From: Runella slithyformis DSM 19594
GTDB lineage: Bacteria; Bacteroidota; Bacteroidia; Cytophagales; Spirosomataceae
Assembly (NCBI RefSeq): GCF_000218895.1
Contig: NC_015703.1
Location: forward strand, 1,115,501-1,179,500
Reading direction: 5' to 3'
Length of the DNA: 64,000 nucleotides
The translations under genes were made by a program, and so were the position numbers. This document shows, one piece after another, positions 8,644 through 14,687 of this stretch (position 1 is the stretch's first letter; each line of letters opens with the position of its first letter). A model generated the notes under the pieces. It saw only the letters and a list, made by a program, of their open reading frames with translations. It did no database searches and was not told the DNA's origin.

Positions 8644-8690
8644 CATAACCCAAACAGCCCGCTTCAATGAAGCAGGCTGTTTGGGTTATG
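8644..8690. terminator. Duplicated atpG terminator hairpin
   Basis: A 21-bp stem (8644-8664 with 8670-8690) has a single mismatch and the loop caatg. It is longer than the parental hairpin at 6448-6478 because the flanks cataaccc/gggttatg pair too. It would end transcription of the minus-strand glycosyltransferase operon. Confidence 0.8.
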
Positions 8691-8746
8691 AAATTAAGCA
8701 TTTTTCGGATACCAATAGGAGACTCCTAAATCGTATCAATGAATTG

Positions 8747-9577
8747 TTAACTCATACCTATTTTGGAGCAAAAAGCTGATTTTCTTAACATTATCTTATT
8801 ATTCCATTTTAAAACTTCCTCTTCTAATTCTTTTTTAGACATATCGCCGATTCGGTCAGCCTCTATAATTAGCCTTTTTTTTTCTTTATCTGACTTAAAT
8901 CGACTATTAATTCCTCTGGAATGATAAAGATGAAACATTTCTCCTTTAACCCATCCTATACGCATTTCTAATGTACGCCACCTTTTTAATCGCTCACCAT
9001 CTTCAGGGCCCCAACTCGTAAAATTTTCATTTTCCATACCGGCTTGTACATAAGCCTCTCTTCTTGCTATGAAACCTCCACCACAGGCGTTATGTGTATA
9101 AGGGGCTTCCATATCCAACGTATTGCTTTTCAGAACATTAATATCAAGTCGGTCAATGAATAATCGCCTATAAACTACACCTGTATCAATAAATCTTCCA
9201 TCATATGGATAAATAAAATCATATATATTTTTTCGTAGGCTATCAACGGAAACAGCAATCTGCTCCGGTTCAACAAGGACGTCAGTATCCCATATAGCTA
9301 CAAATGGTGTAGTGGATATTCTCACCAATTCATTGATATAATAAGTTCTATGAAATGAAGGATTGGAATCTTTTACGAAAAAGGTTCTGATTTCAGGGCT
9401 TAGTGCTTTTCTCAACAATCCTGTATTTTCGTTATCTGCCTCACAGATGACAATATTTGTTTTAAAATATTTCAATAGAAATGAAGTACACACAATAATA
9501 TTTTCAAGCCTCTCCAATGAGTCAATTCTAAGCGGTATTAGAAAAGTAATATCTGTTAAATCAATTTTAGAAGCCAT
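8747..9577 (-). CDS. Glycosyltransferase, GT2 / galactosyltransferase C-terminal type
   Basis: The 276-residue protein starts ITFLIPLRIDSLERLENI, has the metal-binding WDTDVLVEP (about residues 94-102) and then ACGGGFIARREAYVQAGMENENFTSWGPEDGERL (about 164-197). That segment is the acceptor-side motif of the Glyco_transf_7C/GT2 group. HLYHSRG follows. The gene is the last of three minus-strand genes: lipoprotein, small membrane protein, glycosyltransferase, with a 16-bp gap before it. Glycosylation of the neighbouring secreted protein or of an envelope glycan are both possible. A 3' remnant of a paralogous copy is at 6540-6636. Confidence 0.8.
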   Translation of the reverse strand: MASKIDLTDITFLIPLRIDSLERLENIIVCTSFLLKYFKTNIVICEADNENTGLLRKALSPEIRTFFVKDSNPSFHRTYYINELVRISTTPFVAIWDTDVLVEPEQIAVSVDSLRKNIYDFIYPYDGRFIDTGVVYRRLFIDRLDINVLKSNTLDMEAPYTHNACGGGFIARREAYVQAGMENENFTSWGPEDGERLKRWRTLEMRIGWVKGEMFHLYHSRGINSRFKSDKEKKRLIIEADRIGDMSKKELEEEVLKWNNKIMLRKSAFCSKIGMS

Positions 9578-9593
9578 TTACTAAAACAAACTT

Positions 9594-10001
9594 TTATTTT
9601 TTATATAGAAAATACACTATGGTACAACTGCAAATTAAGCACAGAAATCCGCCTGCCTGAGCTATTATAGACTTTCTCATTTTATCTTTTTTTACTGAAA
9701 GAGTTACCTCTTCGTCTATTTCACTCCTATCAAGTAATGGGTAAATAATAAATTTACATATACCGCCGTAAATTCCAAATCCATAAATTATGACTTCAAA
9801 AAAACCAGGCTTAAATGGACCATATAGTGTCACTATTATACCAAGCAGTAGAAGTAGAACAGCAACGTAATACAGAAAGAAACTGGCGATAAATCTTGAA
9901 TTTATCGTAAACCAATCAATATTTCCTCCCTCATGTTTTCTTGAAAGAAAATAAATTCCTTCATATACATCTCGCAAAAATTTCTTCAGAAAATCTTTCA
10001 T
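9594..10001 (-). CDS. Small membrane protein of the lipoprotein cassette (immunity-like position)
   Basis: The start at 10001 (MKDFLKKFLRDVYEG) is chosen because the longer frame would overlap the upstream gene and run through a hairpin. The 135-residue protein has three hydrophobic segments: FIASFFLYYVAVLLLLLGII, then about FEVIIYGFGIYGGICKFII, and finally IIAQAGGFLCLICSCTIVYFL. A charged stretch DRSEIDEEVTLSVKKDK sits before the last one. I do not recognise a family. Its place directly after a gene for a putative toxin-like lipoprotein fits an immunity or anchoring protein, which is inference from position only. Confidence 0.6.
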   Translation of the reverse strand: MKDFLKKFLRDVYEGIYFLSRKHEGGNIDWFTINSRFIASFFLYYVAVLLLLLGIIVTLYGPFKPGFFEVIIYGFGIYGGICKFIIYPLLDRSEIDEEVTLSVKKDKMRKSIIAQAGGFLCLICSCTIVYFLYKK

Positions 10002-10017
10002 GTCAATATATAAGTAT

Positions 10018-10049
10018 TTTTCGCCTTCTCTTCGCTGAGAAGGCGAAAA
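10018..10049. terminator. Hairpin between lipoprotein and small membrane genes
   Basis: A perfect 13-bp stem (10018-10030 with 10037-10049) with the loop ttcgct and T/A-rich ends lies in the 58-bp gap. It could partly terminate minus-strand transcription after the lipoprotein gene, lowering expression of the downstream genes, or protect the mRNA end. Confidence 0.7.
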
Positions 10050-10059
10050 TGATAAAGCC

Positions 10060-11304
10060 TTAAGGATTAGCAGTAGTATAAATTGAAATTCCTGCCGATA
10101 AAATTCCGGCACTCAAAGCTACCCAGCCAATGGGTGTAGCAACAGACAAAATCCCCAAGCCCAACCCTAAAGCATTAAGCTTATCTCCATCAGTTATTTC
10201 TCCATCAGACCAGCCAATAACAAGTTGTGTAAAACCTATTGATACTCCTGCCCATCCAATTCTACTTGAAACTTTAGAAACTGTAGCTGTACCCATCACA
10301 ATGGCATCTTGAATACCTAATGCCTTTAAGGTAACATCCACGTAAGTAGCAGGTAAACCTAAACTGATTCCTGATACATTAAGAACATTCAAAGCTGTGC
10401 TCAATCTTTGCATAAAATTTTGATAATCTTCACCCTCATGTCGAGCAACCTTATTAAAATCATACTGAACATAAGGTGAATAGAAGTTATAGGGAGGAGT
10501 ATTAGTAACAGTACTATTTCCACCACCACCGCTTGGATAATAGGGATATCCTTGGACTCCTGACCCATTACCTGAATTACCATCATCACAGTAAGTATAA
10601 ACATTCTGATGTAATGTTACTGAAACAGAGGTGCAATTACTACCACAACTTTCAACTGAAACAGTCTGATAACTATAATAAGTAGTATAGCATTGGGCAG
10701 TACGTGCCCCTTTGTTAACATCAGAATCAAAACTGCTATCTAACTTTCCATCTAAAAAACGCCATGCCCTCAAGGGATTTTCATTCAAATCCGAATGAAT
10801 AATCATTCCGGTATAATGACTTTGCTCAATCGCCTTACCTATCTTATGTCTAAAAGGGTCATAAGCTACCTGTACTAAAAAACCATTTCGAACGCCTTTT
10901 TTATCCCGGTATACAATAAATCCCTCAGCTATATTCCATTTAAGAAACTCGGCTAATTTAGGGATATGCTCCTCTCCATCTTTCCAAGATACTAATGTTG
11001 GAAATTCATTTGACTTTTTATACTTTACCGGTACCCAAACAAATTCTTCCTTGTCATTTTTCACTTTTACACCCTTATCCCAATCAAAATCACGCTCGAC
11101 GCTATTATTAGCAATACGCCCCGAAGCATTTTGATAACGAGGTAAATACGTTTTGAAAAATCACTGCTTTGAGTCCTCCAAAGAAAGAGACATAGAAACA
11201 TCATCCAAAAGTGGAAGAATTTCTTCATCAACATCTTTACAACCATATACAAATGCAGTTCCTGTTAATGATAGAATACTTTTTACAAAATCAGTTCTTT
11301 TCAT
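10060..11304 (-). pseudogene. Lipoprotein with Cys-rich linker and hydrophobic C-terminus, interrupted by in-frame TGA
   Basis: From the ATG at 11304 the frame reads MKRTDFVKSILSLTGTAFVY then GCKDVDEE, a lipoprotein signal with lipobox Cys at residue 22. A TGA at 11163-11161 (codon 48) interrupts it, and the same frame continues to 10060, 414 codons in all. Downstream restart at 11064 (MKNDKEEFVW) would give 334 residues without export signal. Features include four cysteines at codons 205, 220, 224 and 239 spaced C-x14-C-x3-C-x14-C, a Gly/Pro-rich linker (about 240-270), and a C-terminal region of Gly/Ala-rich hydrophobic helices. Lipoprotein head, linker and variable membrane-active-looking tail resemble polymorphic toxin layouts, but no known toxin domain is recognised. 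The TGA could be a Trp codon (TGG) mutated by one base. Confidence 0.6.
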
Positions 11305-11530
11305 AAATTTGTAGGAGTTTAAATGGTTAACTAATTGTTTGAACTACCCGAAAAAGTCACCGCAGCCGTCCAAAGTCGTGGTGGCTTTTTCTTTTTGAAC
11401 TCACTATTGCGCAATAGTCAGGGGCAAATCTCCGTAAAAGATTTTTGCCGCGCCTCAACCCTAGGGTGAATTTTTCTCCACCCTAATGGGATAATGGGCC
11501 ATTTCCAACACAAATTTTTGAAAACCATCC
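11294..11530. repeat. Direct repeat, copy 2
   Basis: This is the better-preserved counterpart of 8324-8551. It runs from the start codon region of the lipoprotein gene through the terminator hairpin and the 16-bp palindrome into the 3' end of the short luxR-type gene. It therefore holds the promoter region of the lipoprotein operon and the end of the gene upstream of it. Confidence 0.75.
11350..11391. terminator. Bidirectional terminator between luxR-type gene and lipoprotein operon
   Basis: A 14-bp stem (11350-11363 with 11378-11391, two G-U pairs in RNA) ends in T-runs on both strands. It follows the minus-strand luxR-type gene and precedes the lipoprotein start. In repeat copy 1 the right arm has two changes that weaken it. 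Confidence 0.75.
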
Positions 11531-11787
11531 TTCCCTTCTACCCCCAATTTTGAAATAAGGTTGTTTTTATGGGTCTTGATGGTGGCGATACTTACCTCCA
11601 AAGCCGTCGCTATGTCGGCATTGGTTCGGCGTTGAATGGCATAGTAGAGCACTTTCAGCTCCTGCGGGGTGAGCGCAACCGACCTGCGTTGCAGGAAGGC
11701 ATTCAGTAGTTTCAGTTTTTCCAACTCCTCGGCAGGGAAGTCAGCGGCTGTTTTCTTTGGCATTCGATATGTAGTTATACCACTCAT
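11461..11787 (-). CDS. Short LuxR-type helix-turn-helix regulator
   Basis: The 108-residue protein is almost entirely a LuxR/NarL DNA-binding domain: LTPQELKVLYYAIQRRTNADIATALEVS then IATIKTHKNNLISKLGV, with the recognition helix in the second part. A 35-residue basic N-terminal extension replaces any receiver or ligand domain. Its stop lies in the ccctaggg palindrome of the repeat block. A paralogue lies upstream at 11904-12146. Such receiver-less LuxR proteins may act as partners of other regulators or as local autoregulators. The nearby inverted repeats are possible targets, not shown. Confidence 0.8.
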   Translation of the reverse strand: MSGITTYRMPKKTAADFPAEELEKLKLLNAFLQRRSVALTPQELKVLYYAIQRRTNADIATALEVSIATIKTHKNNLISKLGVEGKDGFQKFVLEMAHYPIRVEKNSP

Positions 11788-11903
11788 TTACACACCATTG
11801 CAAAGACAGATTCTCTCTAAGCAGGCACGGCATTGATTAAAATGAGTTTATCAAAACGTTGAAAAGGGAAGTGCAATTTTGTACAGAATACCCAATGCCT
11901 ATA

Positions 11904-12146
11904 TTAAAGACTGTTGGGCACATTTTGGGCGGCATAAAACAAAAATTGCTGCAGGCCCGCCTTTCCGTCCACGCCGAGCTTGGCAATAAGGTTGTTTTTG
12001 TGCTTCTTCACCGTACAGGCAGCCGTGCCCAATTGGGCGGCAATCTCGCGGTTGTTGCGGCCTTCTTTGGCCCAATACAGCACGTGCAGCTCCGTTGGAG
12101 TGAGAAAAATGGATTGACGGATCAGGAAAATGTCCAGTCCGGTCAA
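11904..12146 (-). CDS. Short LuxR-type helix-turn-helix regulator, paralogue
   Basis: The 80-residue protein again consists of a LuxR helix-turn-helix: LTPTELHVLYWAKEGRNNREIAAQLGTA then ACTVKKHKNNLIAKLGV. KHKNNLI-KLGV is shared with the 11461-11787 protein, showing they are paralogues. It has only about 16 residues before the domain, so the start may be incomplete or the gene may be a shortened duplicate. It lies 116 bp upstream of its paralogue on the same strand. No regulatory domain is present. Confidence 0.7.
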   Translation of the reverse strand: MTGLDIFLIRQSIFLTPTELHVLYWAKEGRNNREIAAQLGTAACTVKKHKNNLIAKLGVDGKAGLQQFLFYAAQNVPNSL

Positions 12147-12613
12147 TGAGTTGAAATGGTTGGATTGCGAATAATGGGCTGTTATTTGTTTCTAATTTTT
12201 AGCTGTTTGAACACTTTCCGGGGTGTTCATCAGCCGCCCCTACAGGGATAGACAGCCTCTGATGAACAGCCTTTGGGTGTGGGCTGTCATGGATTCATTC
12301 ATCAGAAAGCAGGGCAGAAGAGGTATACGTTTGATAACGTATACAGCCCCAAAGATAGAGCGGCTTTTTTGAAAAAAGCAACCGATTCCTCAAATAGTTA
12401 TCCAACGGACTGTGCCCGAAATGATCCTTCCAAAAACGCATCATAGGTGGGTACTTCCACCAAAAAGAGGGGTGTTTCAGAAAAAATACCAAAAAAAATG
12501 TCGTTTTAGGCTAAAAATACCGGAATCCCGGTATTGTGTCTTGCCAAAGCTTGTGGGAACTTTGGGTATTCAAACCTTAGCCCTGATTCACACACATTTT
12601 AACCTACACATCC
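12147..12613. promoter_or_regulatory. Non-coding region with three inverted repeats upstream of LytTR gene
   Basis: No convincing gene is present in these 467 bp between divergent regulators. Three inverted repeats stand out: gttcatcag/ctgatgaac at 12225-12233 and 12259-12267; gtatacgt/acgtatac at 12323-12330 and 12337-12344; and aataccgg/ccggtatt at 12516-12523 and 12528-12535. The last lies about 80 bp before the LytTR start and may be an operator. Promoter boxes are not clear. Confidence 0.45.
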
Positions 12614-12952
12614 ATGAATTTACACGTACTCCTTCCCACCGATTTGACCCACCTCCATCGTATTTCTTTTGACCCGGAAAACATCATACGGCTGGAAGGA
12701 GTACGGAATTACACCCGTTTTATAACGACCCACCAACAACCTGTCATGACGTGCCGCTCATTGGGGATGTATCATGAAAGACTCCCCCTCCAATTTATCA
12801 GAGTACACAAAAGTCACGTGATCAACTCCCGGTTTATCCGCTCGATCGACAAAGACAAAGATTGTATCTTTATGGCAGACGGATCATCGGTTCCGATCGC
12901 CCGCCGAAAGCGGTCGTTTATTTTGAAGTTGATGAAGAAAGGCTACCTATAA
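12614..12952 (+). CDS. LytTR-type DNA-binding regulator (stand-alone domain)
   Basis: The 112-residue protein is a bare LytTR domain. It contains ISFDPENIIRLEGVRNYTRF, the helix-strand start of the fold, then FIRVHKSHVINSRFI, the strongly conserved 'F.RvHKS.lVN...I' motif, and finally DGSSVPIARRKR. There is no receiver or membrane domain, so it is a single-domain factor as found in many Bacteroidota. It lies 91 bp before a NarL-type response regulator on the same strand. Inverted repeats lie upstream at 12323-12344 and 12516-12535. Confidence 0.9.
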   Translation: MNLHVLLPTDLTHLHRISFDPENIIRLEGVRNYTRFITTHQQPVMTCRSLGMYHERLPLQFIRVHKSHVINSRFIRSIDKDKDCIFMADGSSVPIARRKRSFILKLMKKGYL

Positions 12953-13043
12953 AGAACAGCAAATCTACATTATCATTCATTTTTAGCAGCATTTGATACT
13001 TATCGGTAAAAAATCTACACTTTAGGAAAAAGTATCCCCGTCT

Positions 13044-13688
13044 ATGCGTGTCCTGTTGGCAGATGATCACCTTATATTATTGGAAAGCTTGGCCACTTTG
13101 CTGGCCGCTGAGGAAGGTGTTCAAATTGTTGCGAAGGCAACCAATGGATTGGAGGCCCTCCAACTCGTTGAAGAACACCCCGTAGATATTGTCGTATCCG
13201 ATCTCAACATGCCTTTTCTGGGCGGTATCGACATTACCATTCGCCTGAAAGAGCGGTTTCCGCACATTAAAGTACTGCTTCTCACCATGATGGAGGAAGC
13301 CTCACAGATCCGCGAAGCCATTCAGGCCGGAGCGTGGGGGTATATATTGAAAAGTGCTTCTCCCGACGAGCTCAGAAAAGCGCTGGTGGAAATCCACGAA
13401 GGCCGACGCTACTTCAGCCGGGATATTGAAAAGCAACTGGCCTCTCTTCCCAACCTCGCGGTGCCCGATGGCCACGAGATCGTAGACGGCGTTCCGCACC
13501 TGACCAGGCGCGAGATTGAGATCATTCGGTTCATTGTGGAGGACCTATCCAGCGAAGCCATTGCCAAGCAACTGAATATCAGCACCTACACCATCGAGAC
13601 TCACCGCCGCAACATCTTCAAAAAACTGGGGTTGAATACCGTAGTAGGCTTGGTGCGCTTTGCCATTAAGCACCGATTGATCGACTAA
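13044..13688 (+). CDS. NarL/FixJ-family response regulator
   Basis: The 214-residue protein has a receiver domain (1-120) with acidic pocket D7/D8, phospho-acceptor D53 in VVSDLNMP and the conserved Lys in YILKSAS. A LuxR-type helix-turn-helix occupies about 145-210 (LTRREIEIIRFIVEDLSSEAIA, then THRRNIFKKLGL). It would bind DNA on phosphorylation. No histidine kinase gene adjoins it; the nearest in the window is at 40.7 kb. It converges with the DUF4369-like gene, with only 3 bp between stops. Confidence 0.92.
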   Translation: MRVLLADDHLILLESLATLLAAEEGVQIVAKATNGLEALQLVEEHPVDIVVSDLNMPFLGGIDITIRLKERFPHIKVLLLTMMEEASQIREAIQAGAWGYILKSASPDELRKALVEIHEGRRYFSRDIEKQLASLPNLAVPDGHEIVDGVPHLTRREIEIIRFIVEDLSSEAIAKQLNISTYTIETHRRNIFKKLGLNTVVGLVRFAIKHRLID

Positions 13689-13691
13689 GGT

Positions 13692-14675
13692 TTACTTTGG
13701 GGACGGCGCGGCCGTTTTGGGTAGTATCAGGCGCGCCGGAAACTCCTGATGCAGCGCATTGCTGTAGGGTGATTCGGGAAAATCTTCCTTGAACCGCTCC
13801 AACAGTTTTGCCGGAACACTGTATTCTTTCTCGGAGGAAAATGCCGCATAAGAAAATGCTCTTTGGACGGTCTTGGCAAGCAACAGTTCACGGGTCTTCG
13901 GAAATTTACGCAACCCTTCATAGATGGCAGCGTACCTTCCCTCCCATACCGTACTATCCATTTGAAATACAACATTTCGGTTCATAAATCCGTTGGGCAG
14001 GTAGCCCAGCCATTGGGAATAAAGCGCCTCTTGGTACATCTCCGAAATAAGCGCTGCATCGTCCGTTACTTTCAGCCGTAGGGCTTCGTTTTTCAGCGAT
14101 TCCCCTTTGCTTTGCAGGTAGGTTCGTTTCCGCAAAAACCGCTGTCCTTCCAGAGAAGCAAAAACATACGTATTGATGTAAACGTTGGCGGTATCCTGCT
14201 CGCGTTGATAACGCTCTTGGGACTGCGCCCACAGGTCATCCACCACAAACGAATAATCATCCAACGACATGTGTTGAAACAACGGCCGGCGCAGGAGCGA
14301 ATCCTGCCCAAAGAGCAGGCTTTGGTAAAGAAAGGTATGCAGACGGGCCGTGGGACCTTTGACGATTGGAAAATGGGAGCGGTTGGGAGTGAAAAAATAA
14401 AGTGTATCGCTGGGTTTGAGCAAAAAATCAACGCGGTAGCCTAAGCATTCCACCGTTACTTTTTGGGGCGATTCGAGACGAAAATCAGCTTTAAAACAAC
14501 CGCTTTCGTCAGTTCGGGCCTGCGCGGTCAGCTCCTGCGAATGAATATTCAGGGGATTATAGACAAAGACCTGACACAGCGAAGAGGGAAACCCGTCAAA
14601 ATGGCCTTGAATATGCACATTAGGCTGAGCAAAACTGCGCAAATAACAAAAGAATATCAGGAGCAGGTACCGCAT
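13692..14675 (-). CDS. Secreted hypothetical protein with DUF4369-like N-terminus
   Basis: The 327-residue protein has a signal peptide (MRYLLLIFFCYLRSFAQ) and then IQGHFDGFPSSLCQVFVYNPL and later DESGCFKADFRL and DFLLKPSDTLYF. This resembles the beta-sandwich that precedes thioredoxin domains in Bacteroidota (DUF4369). No thioredoxin fold or CxxC follows; instead there is a long helical region. The start is 12 bp after the stop of the FAD-linked oxidase gene, so it may be co-transcribed with it. Function unknown, probably periplasmic. Confidence 0.6.
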   Translation of the reverse strand: MRYLLLIFFCYLRSFAQPNVHIQGHFDGFPSSLCQVFVYNPLNIHSQELTAQARTDESGCFKADFRLESPQKVTVECLGYRVDFLLKPSDTLYFFTPNRSHFPIVKGPTARLHTFLYQSLLFGQDSLLRRPLFQHMSLDDYSFVVDDLWAQSQERYQREQDTANVYINTYVFASLEGQRFLRKRTYLQSKGESLKNEALRLKVTDDAALISEMYQEALYSQWLGYLPNGFMNRNVVFQMDSTVWEGRYAAIYEGLRKFPKTRELLLAKTVQRAFSYAAFSSEKEYSVPAKLLERFKEDFPESPYSNALHQEFPARLILPKTAAPSPK

Positions 14676-14687
14676 ATCGTTGGCTGT

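Noticed and set aside
6448-8690. The two terminator hairpins considered as IS ends
   Set aside because: They match because the atpG 3' region is duplicated; the IS630 ends are the TA-bounded sites at 7206 and 8242.
11067-11252. 61-codon frame on the minus strand upstream of the lipoprotein body
   Set aside because: It is out of frame with the lipoprotein signal; the correct frame carries the signal peptide with one TGA.
12295-12672. Frames in the LytTR upstream region (12295-12492 minus, 12412-12672 plus)
   Set aside because: They lack start-site context and recognisable features, and cross the inverted repeats; composition is low-complexity.
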